Shown here: positions 1 to 10,366 of the stretch, one piece after another
Layout of the letters: each line of letters begins with the position of its first letter
How positions within the stretch are numbered: position 1 is the stretch's first letter
From: Lactuca virosa
Taxonomy: Eukaryota > Streptophyta > Magnoliopsida > Asterales > Asteraceae
Reading direction: 5' to 3'
DNA: 64,000 bases
NCBI GenBank assembly: GCA_928212115.1
Contig: CAKMRJ010005523.1
Span: 243,826,600 to 243,890,599 of the forward strand
Made by a program: the position numbers and the translations under genes
The notes under the pieces: generated by a model
Seen by the model: the letters and a program-made list of their open reading frames with translations, nothing else
The model's database searches: none
Told to the model about the DNA's origin: nothing

Positions 1-139
1 TTTGCTAAGGATAATTGCCATAACTCGTTTTTATGCCTAAAATCGATTTTTTTCATGTTTGGAATGTTATCCTTGTCAAAATTAATGGATTTGTTAAATA
101 TGGATAATATAGGATTATTATTAAATATATATTTGACCT

Positions 140-640
140 AGTAAGTTTGAAAAGTTTCAATTTACACCCTTTAGGTTTAATAATTTAAATTTGAATTTAA
201 AAGTTTCTATTTTTTGAAATTTAAATAGTTAAACCTTAATGTTTTGAAAGGTTTCAAAGCTTGTCCTCGAGTTTTGGATTTAAATTTTGAATTAAAAGTT
301 TTAAATTTTGAAATAATTAAATTCTAAACCCTAAGTTTGAAAAGTTTCAAAACTTGCCCTCAAGTTTTGGATTTTAAAATTTAATTAAAAGTCTTAAATT
401 TGAAATTTTAAAACTAAAACTCAAGTGCTTTGAAAAGTTCAAAATTACACCCTTATGGTTTTATTAATTAATTAAAGTGTATGATTAAAAGAGATTTAAT
501 AAATCCATAAAGTTTTGGTTTACATTTAAATTAAATTAAAAGTATAATTTATTAATTAAACCACTAGTATTTTAAAAGTGTAAAATTACACCCTATATTA
601 TATATAACATTAAAAGTCTAATATTATATATATGTATGAG
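140..640 (+). repeat. Degenerate ~90-110 bp tandem repeats in the Copia leader
   Basis: About five imperfect units share the pattern 'TTTGAAAAGTTTCAAA...' followed by 'CCCT(C/T)AAGTTTTGG' and a TA-rich tail of ATTTAAATTTTGAATT type. Units begin near 148, 243, 340, 428 and 560. The region is extremely AT-rich and has no coding potential. It most likely belongs to the untranslated leader (or LTR edge) of the element. Confidence 0.6.
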
Positions 641-649
641 TAAAACAGT

Positions 650-1423
650 CAGTCTTACCGTTAGTAGGCCTCATTCACGAAGCTGGTCTATAAGGGGTGT
701 TTAAGGAAATTGCCTATAAAATGGCGATTGAATGGGTATCCACTCTTACCCACCGCACTCTTGACTAGGGGGGTCGTTAGCCGAACGGGTAGGATAGGGC
801 GAAACCTTCCATTATAAGTATAATGATGAAGTACAAAGTAACTAATGAGTTTTACAAATTCCCAAATCATAGTTACTTTAGGAAAAATGTAGAATTGTAT
901 GCTAATCCATGGAATTACACTTTGTACCCTTGTCGAAACGTTAGTGGAGCGTGTGTGGTTAACCGGCACATTAATTTGGGTTTGGCATTGGTGGCGAAGT
1001 GTGGCTCGATGTTTATCATAGATCAATGGAGCGTGTGTGGCTAACCGACACATTGATTAGGTGATAGTATCATTGAGTGCATCACGTGATTCGTATGGTT
1101 ATTCACACCTTATTTGTGATCCTCGGCATCCCAGTCACAAAATTGAAGGGCATAATCGAGATTAAACATGTCATTGAAAAGTTCAATGAATCTCAAAAGA
1201 TCTAGGAGTTTCAATTCATTTAAAACTTAAATTTCTTTTTCGTTTTTCATGGTGGAAATTGGTAAATCGTCATTTACCTACCTTCAAAGATTCTACAACT
1301 AGATTACGGCATCCCTCTTCTAGGTTGTAGAGTATTGTGTTGGATCCTAGCCTTGATGTTTCATTTGGGTGTTACATCAAGGATTCTTTTATCAACTAAC
1401 TTGATTTTTCTCCCGTTTTGTAG
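650..1423 (+). other. Untranslated leader upstream of Copia gag
   Basis: Non-coding sequence ending in CCCGTTTTGTAG just before the gag ATG. It holds an 82-bp-spaced direct repeat around 'TGGAGCGTGTGTGG' (945-982 and 1027-1064) and the first conserved-loop hairpin (1292-1331). The small reading frames here lack any family resemblance. Confidence 0.6.
1292..1331 (+). other. Hairpin with invariant loop TTACGGCATCCCTCT, copy 1
   Basis: Stem TCTACAAC/GTTGTAGA plus TAGA/TCTA (one bulged G) encloses the 15-nt loop at 1304-1318. It lies about 92 nt upstream of the gag start. Copies 2 and 3 (3741-3782, 4233-4289) keep the loop exactly but have a different stem sequence. Confidence 0.65.
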
Positions 1424-2086
1424 ATGTCTAAATCTTACAATGGTCTTCCCAAGTCCTTGGAACAAGCTTTCCAAATGAAGATGACGTTCCACGATACGAT
1501 CAAGGAAATGAGAGTCATGCTTCACTTCCTCCACCTCCTCAATTATTCTCCCTAACCCACAAGTTCAAAGGCTTGAAAGTTCAAGCTCACTCAAGCCCTT
1601 TGGCAAGTAAACACGAAGATGGAAGACTTGTGTGTGCGCACATCTTAGAGATGAAGTCACACATTGATAGGTTAAGGATGATGGGTGTCGATATCTCAGA
1701 AATGTTGGCTGTTGACTGGGTTCTTCAGTCACTTCCTGAATCATATAGTGAGTTCGTTAGAGAGTACTATATGATGGACCATGACGTGACCCTCATTGAT
1801 TTGACCTATTTGCTTATAGCTGCTAAATCAGAAATGATTTGGCGTGCTGTCAAGCAAATTTGTCTGGCAAATCAAACCCCAAACTTCAATGGACATTGAA
1901 AATGGTGACATTGGAAATCCAGAAAAGGTAAATTCTGAGAGAGTTCCTTGTGCCATTCCAAAAGAGTCCATATGCTTCTACTGCCAAGAGAAGGGGCATT
2001 GGAGACGAAGCTGCCCTCCCTGTTTACTGAGAGATCTAAGAGATGGGAGAGTCAAGACGTATGGCTCTACTTCAGGTAAAATCCAT
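1424..2086 (+). pseudogene. Copia Gag (UBN2-type capsid plus CCHC zinc knuckle), decayed
   Basis: The ATG at 1424 opens MSKSYNGLPKSLEQ, a typical Copia Gag start. A stop follows near 1555; reading resumes at 1573 in another frame with the capsid part (MKSHIDRLRMMGVDISEMLA ... LQSLPESYSEF), then shifts again near 1850 into the nucleocapsid part. That part holds the knuckle CFYCQEKGHWRRSC (C-X2-C-X4-H-X4-C) and the tail STSGKIH, which normally precedes protease. Gag packages element RNA into cytoplasmic particles. At least one stop and two frameshifts make this copy non-functional. Family assignment is firm; the exact lineage (Tork/Angela-like) is inference. Confidence 0.8.
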
Positions 2087-3740
2087 TAACTAACTCTATA
2101 AGTTCCTATTTTTGATTCTTAATACATGATGTGATAAGATTACATTTTGATGTTTTGCAAGATCGAAGAAAGAAAGAAAGGAAACTTAAGAAGAAGCGTG
2201 CTGAATCTGATCACGAAGAATGGATTTCGATCGCATGGATTCAAGATTGGATTTTTGAGCTGCTACTTAGAGTTAGGATAGATTCTAAGAAATATGTAAT
2301 AGCATAGTTTTTTCAGTGAATTGCATTGTAAGGACAAATTTCCGCAATAAAATAAAATTTGTTTTTGTCTTATTTATTTATCCTTGCAATGGCATGTATG
2401 AAAAATTGATGTTTGAATGTTTCTTCTATTAGCAATAATGGATTTGATTATTAATTGTGTTATTTGTGGAAATGTCGAGAATTTACCAAATAGGGAGAGT
2501 TCTCATCACCCAAGTTTCAATTAGACAAGAAACTTGGAATCTGCAAACTGCATTTGTGTGATGAATGAGAAACTTCATATTTGAAAAATTAGACTAATTC
2601 CTTGACAAAGTGTCAAGTGAAGGACTAAGATCGAGTACACTAGGTTGTGCGTTGATCAAGTCCACCACAAGAGTGATAAAGATATTCGTCATGATTTACT
2701 AAAGTTTAGTAAATATGGTTATACTTATAAGATTGAGTATAATTCTAGTTGATTGAAAGAGTTTCAATCAATAGCAGAACGAATAAGAAGAATCAAGTAG
2801 GCAGAAAGATAAAAGTTTCTCTATTCTAAGAAGAAGGGAGAGTACATTTTATTGTGTTTTATGATAAGTCTTAATGATTAAGAACCATATCTCAATTGAT
2901 CCTCCAAGTGAGTCTTAGTGTAATTGCATGTCTAAGAAGAGGAATCGAGAATTGTAGAAATGGTTAAATCAAGAAGTCAATCATACTTCGTTCCAATATC
3001 AAGTCTTAAAGTTAAGATTGTGACTTGAGTGACAAGTCTTAAGAAGGTTTATGGCACTCATCAAATGTGGAATTTGGAAAAGTTTTCATATTCTTGCACA
3101 TTTGAAATTGGTAAGTTGTGATGTCTTGGATAAGTCAAAGACCAACTAAGACCAATTGTTTGAAGTGTTAAGCTTGATAAGAAGCTACACTAACTCTTGA
3201 TTATTTGTTTGTCAAGAAATGTTTCTTGACAAGAGAACCTTTTATGTCAAGGAGTCAGTGGGAGTCTTAATGGTCTTGAAAAGGTTCAAGAATAAATCAA
3301 GAATAAACCTAATTGATCATCACTAGCGCACGACTTGAGGTTTGTAACCTATCGTGGATGAAAATTTTGTTTTCTGCGCTATTCAGTTAAGTTAGTTATG
3401 CTTCTGAGTTCTATGAGTTCTCATCTGTATGCATAAGGCAGCAAGCACCTTGATCAATGGACGATACATTGATATGTAAGGGTGAGTTGCTAAACTACTT
3501 GGAAGAACATGGTGGGCACTCGTGTTACCATGAGACAAGAAATCAAGATTGAGAAAAGTCCAGTCCATATGGTTTTGGATTTGTCGCAAACCTTCGTTTT
3601 GGCAAATTCACATGGATAGGAACACTACACCATAAAATCTAAGTGACATAAGTTTTCCCTCCTTCATGAAAATGATTGTGAGGAAATGCTTTCACTAAGA
3701 GAGATTTTAAGAAGATAGCAATTGTGAAATTGTATTCTCA

Positions 3741-3782
3741 AATTCGATTATGATTACGGCATCCCTCTTCATAGTTCGAATT
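3741..3782 (+). other. Invariant-loop hairpin, copy 2
   Basis: Stem AATTCGA/TTCGAATT continues as TTATGA/TCATAG with a one-nt bulge and encloses the loop TTACGGCATCCCTCT at 3754-3768. Confidence 0.6.
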
Positions 3783-4232
3783 GTGACATTTGGCAATTAG
3801 TCTGAACATTTGGGACTTAGTTCTGAATTTGTCTAGACACACATATGAGCTTTCTAAGGCAAAGGTGTATGAGTTTAAGAGCTTAGATAAAGGCTTATCA
3901 AAGCATCAAGTATTAGAAATATGAACTTAAGGATTTCAATAAGCATTGTTTTCTGGAAGTTCAGAGTTGTTTTCTAGATATATGTCAAAGCTAGTGGGAG
4001 TATAAGTTGTTATGCTTGTTGTAATAATCATCGTGTTAGTGGGAGCATGATTATTATTTCAAGTATTGCAAGTTAGCAATATTAATTATAGAAAACAAGA
4101 TTAACTTTGCAAAGCGTGCAGGGGTTTGAAAAGTTGTTTTGCTATAATTAAGGGAGAGAATATTATACTTCGTTTCAAATCTAAAGCTTAGATTGAGAAA
4201 TTTAATAAATTTAGTCAAAGGATACATAGTGT

Positions 4233-4289
4233 GTTCTCAAATTTCGATTATGATTACGGCATCCCTCTTCATAGTTCGAATGTGAGAAC
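4233..4289 (+). other. Invariant-loop hairpin, copy 3
   Basis: Like copy 2 but with a longer stem: GTTCTCA/TGAGAAC (7 perfect pairs) outside TTCGA/TCGAA and TATGA/TCATA. The loop at 4254-4268 is identical to copies 1 and 2. Confidence 0.65.
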
Positions 4290-5886
4290 GTGACACATAA
4301 AATATTAACAGAAGATTGATAAAGTATCATATCTTTATGTAAGACATTATGCATCGTGTCCCATACGCTTAGGGTATAGGATCGATTGCAAATGCTATAA
4401 CATTTGACCATTCTAATATTTTCCAAATGCCTAGGGCATTAAGAGGGAAAAAGGGACTAGAACTGGATTTGACTAAAATAATTAAACAACTATCAAAGGA
4501 CGATCTAAGGTTCGCCAAGGAATTGTTGCTTGTGAGTAGTTGGAAGTATAGTAGTGGATGGACTATATTGACATTATTATGAATAGATAAGATTCTATTA
4601 AGAATGAGTTGTCATATGACAAATATGGAAATGTTTCCATTAATGGGAGTTGGATATTAAGAAATATGTCTAGATTAAAAACTTTTGCGCGAGAAGGATG
4701 TTCAAAGGAATGTACTTTGAGTGAGAGACAATCACCTATATAATTGTTTATGACAATTTCTGATAGAGTACTTTGTGATTTCATTGGCCAAGTCTTGGTG
4801 ACTTTTGTGCTATGACTTTACGAAAGGATCGTTGCATAAAATGTTAGAATCTAACATATTCTAAAAGTGGCAAGAATTTGGTATTCTTACACTAATGATA
4901 AGGATTGGGGATTGTGAAATGAGTTTCATTGGAAAAGTTTTTCAATTGATCTATTTCACAAAGTATGGACCATAGGAAACCAAAGTGTGCATGCTTGGAG
5001 CATGGGGACAATGTGGTTATATTCGAGTAATAAGTTGATTTTCTGAAACAGTAAGCAATGAATAATGAGTAATCAATATGGTGTTTAAATAAAAGTGTTT
5101 TATTTACGCTCAAAAGTTTTGGGGTCATATAGGATTAAGTATTATCGTTGTGTTTCATTTTGCATGTTTTGACTTCCAGAATAACTGGGTTATTCGAACC
5201 TCCACAGTCGGTCATACGTTGGAAGTAGGTATGAAGGAAGACTGTCATGAATCTGTCTGTAGATTGTCTAAGTGCTTAGACATAGCACAAGTTTGCTGCA
5301 TAGTTCATGAGTGCTTTGATAAGATTAAAGTATTGGATTAAACCCACGCTCATTTGAATCACTTCATGGTTTTTATCATGAGTAATTGTGAGACGATAAC
5401 ATTGTATATTCTTGAAACCGAGACGTGTGAGTTGTTATTGTTGGTCGGTTGCGCATTGATATAAGAAACGCACCAGTAACTTGGTGTTATAAAACTTATT
5501 GTTGTGTGTGATTTGATCAGTAAATGCAAGCAAGCATTTGAGTCGAAGTTTATCCATTCCTTTTACCCAAAGTGGGATAAAAGCGATATCTGTGGGCCTC
5601 TCGATGATTTAGTGATGACACCCTAAGTGCTTGGCCAAGTCGGGACTAAGTTGATGTGTTCAATTGTAGTCTGTTGTCAGTCGTCATAAATCGGAAGTCG
5701 GGAAACAGTATAGAGAGAATGATCAAATTCATGTCTTGTGTCTATACGATATCTTGAGAATGGAGGAATATATAATCCCTTATCTAAAGGACAGGCGTAT
5801 CTGATAAGATCAGAGTTGACAGCGGCTTTTGAAAGCTACGATTGCTGATCAGGTTCTGAAGTTATGCAAAATAGTTATTAGACTTA

Positions 5887-5900
5887 TCCAAGTGGGAGAC
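5887..5900 (+). promoter_or_regulatory. Polypurine tract of the Copia element
   Basis: CCAAGTGGGAGAC directly precedes the LTR. This is the usual Copia primer site for plus-strand DNA synthesis. Confidence 0.65.
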
Positions 5901-6702
5901 AGTTGGATTAGTGTCTAAGTCCATAACTATTGAGGTATGTACTTGGCCCGATTGTGAGCATGGTCCTTTTGGGTTGCCTTCACCATAGCAATATGTAGGA
6001 TGAATTAAGGAGAGAAAGGTTTAATTATGATTTATTAATATATTATGAGAATAATATATTAAAGGAGAAATCATATTGTTTAATTAATATTAGTCAAGAA
6101 TTAATTAAGAATTAATTTTGTGGCTAAAAGAGATTAATTAAACTTAGGGGACTGGAATTGTAATTATAAGATAATTGCAATTGGGCTATGGATCACCTTG
6201 GAATATAGGTTGGACGAATTCTATGGGGAGGAAACCCATTAGAAATCGTCCAAGGCATGTTCCAAAAGGGGTCCATGGGCTGCTTAGGGCTTAAGCAGTC
6301 AAATTAGGGTTTCCTTGTTAGATAACCCTAATTGCCTACTTATTTAAGGAGCCCCTAAGCCCCAAAAACATGGTGAATGATTCCCTTAGGGTTTCTGGAC
6401 GATTTTGGGTAGCCACTTCTCTTCTCCTCTTCATCCAATTGCTTAGTGGTGTTTGTGACTCCATTAGAGGTGCAACACTTGAGGCACTAAGCTTTCTGAA
6501 GCCAAGGAATTGATTGTTATTGCTACATAACAATCAAGGTAAGATCCAAACCCTAGTTTACATGTTTATTTGATTAATTGTATGCTAGATATAAGGTTTA
6601 TAAGTCTTGGAGGTTTATTGCATGTTCAAAGTAGAAAAACTAGATCCAAGCAATTAGGGTGCATGAACACCATAGGAATGTTGTTATGCTCAAAACCCAT
6701 CA
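5901..6702 (+). repeat. Copia 3' LTR (802 bp)
   Basis: It opens with GTTGGATTAGTGTCTAAG and ends AAAACCCATCA. It aligns throughout with the solo LTR at 26768-27559 (TGTTGGGTTAGGTGTCTAAG ... AAATCCCAACA), and the first bases have mutated from TG. A TATA-like TTATTTAAGG lies near 6338. Immediately downstream is in-frame gypsy integrase sequence, so 6702/6703 is an insertion boundary. Confidence 0.8.
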
Positions 6703-7121
6703 CCTGGAAGGGTGTTATCTGCTTCAGGAAGTAGGGAAAGTTGTGCCCTAGGTTTATTGGCCCTTTCAGAGTGTTGGCCCATGTAGGCGAGGTGGATTAC
6801 CGGTTGGAACTACCGGAGGAGTTAAGGCAGATTCATGATACCTTCCATGTTTCCCAGTTGAGGAAGTGCATGTATAGTTGACGAGACAGATATGGTTCCT
6901 TTGTAGGACATTCAGGTCGATGATCCCCTAAATTACATCGAGAGGCCTGTGGCCATTCTGGATCGAAGAGTGAAGACTTTGAGGAACAAAGTAGTGAACT
7001 TGATCAAAGTTCAGTGGCAACACTGGAAAGGCTCGGAGTGGACCTAGGAGCCCGAGGCTGAGATGCGCAAGCACTACCCTGATCTGTTTTCCGAGGCTGA
7101 CTTCGAGGGCGAAGTCTGATT
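6703..7121 (+). pseudogene. Gypsy integrase C-terminus and chromodomain-like tail
   Basis: Translation gives RFIGPFRVLAHVGEV, LPEELRQIHDTFHVSQLRKC and, after a frameshift, LNYIERPVAILDRRVKTLRN and KVQWQHWKGSEWT. These match the same region of Gypsy-1 (17493-18077). In-frame stops (one replaces the Trp of WTWEPE) and frameshifts inactivate it. In intact elements this region binds DNA or chromatin and guides integration. Confidence 0.8.
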
Positions 7122-7136
7122 CTAGTGGGGGAGAAT
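7122..7136 (+). promoter_or_regulatory. Gypsy polypurine tract
   Basis: CTAGTGGGGGAGAAT directly before the LTR TGTAAC. It is nearly the same tract as in Gypsy-1. Confidence 0.75.
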
Positions 7137-8786
7137 TGTAACATCCGATTTTCAAGTATTTCTATTTTAGCCCTTGGCCTAATTAAAGTTTACATTATTG
7201 GTCCCTTGTTGTTAAAAGACTTGCACTTCATCACGTACGTTGGGCGTATGTGAGGTACGCATAACGTACTTGTGAGAGACCTAGAATACGAAATCCATGC
7301 AAGTACGTTGGGCATATATGTGGTACGTAGGGCATACTAGCTCAACCTATAAACCCTAAACTTTAGGGTTTCACCCATATATAAAGACATTAACTCACCC
7401 TTGGACCTCCCATAATCAGCCTCCACTCCCTTTTAGCCTTAATATCGAACCCTAGCCTTGAGAATGAAGATCTTGGAGTCTTTTTGGTGATTTTGTGCAT
7501 TTTTGTTGAGAAAGAAGGTCCTTGAGGAAGGTGGTGTTGCATGCAAGCTTGTGGATCCAGAAACTCTTTCATCTTTTTCATATTTTGAAGGTATAAATTC
7601 CATACCTTGCTAATGTTCTTCTTAGATCTATTTAGATGGGTTTTTATGATCTTTTTGTCCTAAAGCTTGGACCTTTGTTACTATGGGTTACTCCAGAGTA
7701 TTTTGGCTGTCCTTTTAGATGTATTATAGTGCTTAGATTCATAAAAATGGTTGATTGATGGTCCTTTTCCAACCATGCAAGAGTTTGGTGGTGTAGTATG
7801 GATTAAGTTAGGGTTTTAAGGTTTAAGCTCTTTTCAGCCATGCAAAGGCTTAAAGTTATGGGCTTTATGGAATAAGACGTTCTATGGAGGTCAAATCTAT
7901 GTTTGGATTTCATGTCTTAATGATTAAGAAATTTGGGAGTGATTTTTGGGATTAGACGATGTACACCCAACGTACTTCTAGCTATGCCCAGCATAGCAAG
8001 GCCTGACCCCGACCCACTTGATTCTTCGAGTATGTCGCACATAGGAGAAGTGTATGCCCAACATACGCGTTAGGTAGTTGACTTTTGCTGACTTTAGACT
8101 ATTAGTCAAGGTTTAGGGTTTTGGACCATGAAAGGGGCAAAAATGGTCTTTTTTCCCTTAAGGGGCATAGTTGTGGGATTTGGACTTGTGAGTTGAGTTA
8201 TGGACCTTAATTATTAATTACGGTTAATTATGGTGTTATTAGGCGGAGTCTAGTTCCGACAGTCCGGGTGTGGGATTTATCTGCCATCAGTATCAGGTGA
8301 GTCTACGCACTTATTTTTACCTGTGTGGTAGAATAGTTGTATCTGTGATTACCAGTTAGGTCTAGCTGTTATTATGGTGTTATGTTGTTTATGTGTGACT
8401 GAGACTTCGGGTAGTCTCCAGGGTTGCCGATATCCTACAGGGCGTGCTGTTTTCCCACTGTGACTGCTAATAGTCCCCAGAGTTGTTTATAACCCATATT
8501 TTGTTTATTTATGTTGTATTGTATGTGGTATCTTTGTGAAATTACTAATCTTCGTGCTTACAGTTGTCGATTATATGTGTTTCAGGTACTTCTGAGGATC
8601 GCAGGAAGGCGAAGGTCTGATTATACACACTCGCTGGGAGATTTGTTACTGAGCATTTTGTGGCACTCTGATATTTTGTGATGATGATTTGTATTTGACA
8701 TTTGTGTTTTTCTGATGACTTGGTTTATGAACAATATTTTAGGTAATTAAAAAATGAATTTTTTTTTTGAAATTTGAGGCGTTATA
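7137..8786 (+). repeat. Gypsy 3' LTR (about 1.65 kb) with TATA box
   Basis: It starts TGTAACATCC and ends near GAGGCGTTATA, a decayed GTTACA terminus. A TATA box (CATATATAAAG) lies near 7375. Several ACGTACGTTGGGCGTAT-like motifs occur at 7235-7340 and again at 7955-8065. To the right the sequence changes at once to minus-strand Copia integrase, which marks the insertion boundary. Confidence 0.7.
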
Positions 8787-9038
8787 TATGACATGGTTCC
8801 CGGTCTGTTTCTCAACCATCGTCTTCCACTCCTTGAACCGCCTAAACACTTCATCTTGGTCCTTTGTCTTCAGAAAATACACCTAGGTCTTCCTTGATTA
8901 ATCATCGATAAAAGTCACAAAGTATTGACATCCACCATGAGACTTCACAGGAGAAGGACTCCATAGATCTGAGTGAACACACTCGAGAATCTCCTTGCTT
9001 GAGTGTTAAACTAACATGAACTTCACCCTGCTTTGTAT
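8787..9038 (-). pseudogene. Copia integrase core, N-terminal fragment
   Basis: Minus-strand translation contains ILECVHSDLWSPSPVKSHGG, GCQYFVTFID and VYFLKTKDQDEVFRRFKEW, a clear Copia integrase core with its first catalytic Asp (HSDLW). It carries in-frame stops and is cut by the gypsy LTR before the second catalytic residue. Confidence 0.8.
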
Positions 9039-9605
9039 CTATTGAACATAAGCTTCACCAGGTTCATCTTTTCTAGTTGCATCTCCACCAAACAATCCCT
9101 TCTTGCTCATATGTCCCAACTTATGATACCACAACTTTCTTTCACCATTATACTGATCCAAGGATTGGGATACAGTCACTGTTCCCCCAATCGTACAGCC
9201 ATCCAAAATATAAATCTCATAAGGATTCATCATTCCCTTCATAACTAAAAGAGCACCCTTTGAGACTCTTAACCAATCACCCTCTCCAGAATAATTCAAT
9301 CCATCCTTCGCCAAAGTGCCAAGAGAAATCAAATTCTTTTGAAGTTCCAGGACGAACCAGTAATCCAGTTTGCTCACCAAATCATCACCCATCTTGACTG
9401 TGCCATTCCACTCTTTGAAGGATTCGAATCGGTCGCGATTGCATGCCATATGATAGGATGCTCCATAGTCCAAGACCCAAGCATCAACAAAACTAGATGT
9501 ACAAATTGTCAAAACTTCACCATCATCCCTTTCATCAGAATTTCCTTGAACCACAAGAACATTGTTGTTGCTTAGTCCAAGACCATTATTACGTTTCTTC
9601 AGCAA
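9039..9605 (-). pseudogene. Copia protease and GAG-pre-integrase domain
   Basis: The frame contains WVLDYGASYHMACNRDRFES, a Copia aspartic protease site in which the usual D-S/T-G is D-Y-G, so catalysis is probably lost. Further on, ISLGTLAKDGL, KGALLVMKG and LWYHKLGHMSKKGL mark the pre-integrase (HHCC) domain. It follows gag after a 1-nt frameshift near 9605. Confidence 0.8.
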
Positions 9606-10326
9606 TGGACATCTCTTCTGAAGTGTCCCTTTTCCTTGAAATTATAACATTTTATATCGGCTTTAGATTCAGAATTTGACTTCCCTATGTTACCTCTACC
9701 TCTATCTGATGTTCTTCCTCTGTCTGCGAACAAACCGGAACTGGAAACTTCTTCTCCAACTGAAACTTTTCTTTTCAGTTCCTTGGACATTAAAGAATCC
9801 TTCACATTATTCACAGTGATCTTTTTCCTACCATACAACATGGTATCAACGAAATTCTCATAAGAATTCGGCAGTGAACATAATAGGATAAGTGCTTGAT
9901 CTTCATCTTCAATCTTTACATTCACACCTTGTAAATCCAATATGATCCTATTAAAGTTATCTTGATGATCCTTCACTTGGGTGCTTTTTGATATCCTAAG
10001 AGTGAACAAACGTTGCTTCTGGTATAACATGTTCGTTATAGAATTGTTCTAATACTTGTAACACGACTTCTCCCAAAGCCCATCAACACTTGTTTGATCT
10101 ACGACCTCTCTCAGTACTTTGTATGTAAAACTCAACATAATAGCGCTATGTGCTCTTTGCAGAATATTCACCTTCCTTTCATCCGCCATGTCCTTTGGCA
10201 GTTTGCTTCTCCTTCCAGTGTAGTTGCACATCCTTGTGGAACCAGGAGAGCCTTCATCTTCATCGTCCATAAAGTGAAATCATTCGAACCATTGAACATC
10301 TCCAAATCGAACTTGTGAAATTCCAT
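9599..10326 (-). pseudogene. Copia Gag, frameshifted
   Basis: The ATG at 10326 (opening MEFHKFDLEMFNGSNDFTLW) is the likely start, 27 nt from the PBS side. The capsid part includes LQGVNVKIEDEDQALILLCS and LPNSYENFVDTMLYG. The zinc knuckle has lost its second Cys (CYNFKEKGHFRRD) and the frame slips right after it. Frames also change near 10250 and 10040, so the copy is dead. Confidence 0.75.
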
Positions 10327-10352
10327 CTTCAATCAACAGAACACCAACCGCA

Positions 10353-10364
10353 GCTCTGATACCA
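10353..10364 (-). promoter_or_regulatory. Primer binding site, initiator tRNA-Met type
   Basis: The minus strand reads TGGTATCAGAGC, complementary to the 3' end of plant initiator tRNA-Met, 2 nt inside the LTR end (CCTAACA). Confidence 0.85.
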
Positions 10365-10366
10365 CT

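Larger units (their letters stand above)
2090..5886 (+). other. Non-coding internal region where Copia pol would lie
   Basis: About 3.8 kb with short random frames only. I find no protease DSGA, integrase, YVDD or RNase H motif on either strand. It carries two hairpins of the invariant-loop type. The last 400 nt lead into a purine tract, so this is the element's internal region and not host sequence. Confidence 0.55.
1..6702 (+). mobile_element. Ty1-copia retrotransposon, gag-only (TR-GAG-like), 5' LTR outside window
   Basis: Seen: a long leader, a decayed Copia gag with a zinc knuckle (1424-2086), about 3.8 kb with no recognisable pol, a purine-rich tract AGTGGGAGAC and a 3' LTR (5901-6702) that matches the solo LTR at 26768-27559. 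Protease, integrase and reverse transcriptase are not visible in any frame, so the copy would depend on a related autonomous Copia for mobility. This matches the known TR-GAG class. It is inserted in the integrase C-terminus of the gypsy fragment that starts at 6703. The 5' LTR must lie upstream of the window. Alternative: an ordinary Copia whose pol is too decayed to read. Confidence 0.75.
6703..8786 (+). mobile_element. Ty3-gypsy chromovirus fragment: end of pol plus 3' LTR
   Basis: Comprises the integrase C-terminus/chromodomain pseudogene, a polypurine tract and a complete 3' LTR. Its sequence resumes inside a WKG(V)I motif that is intact in Gypsy-1 (near 17893), so the upstream Copia was inserted within this gypsy pol. 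The rest of the element must lie left of the window. Confidence 0.8.

Noticed and set aside
688..1053. Open frame of 121 codons on the minus strand
   Set aside because: Lies in the Copia leader, has no family resemblance and overlaps direct repeats.
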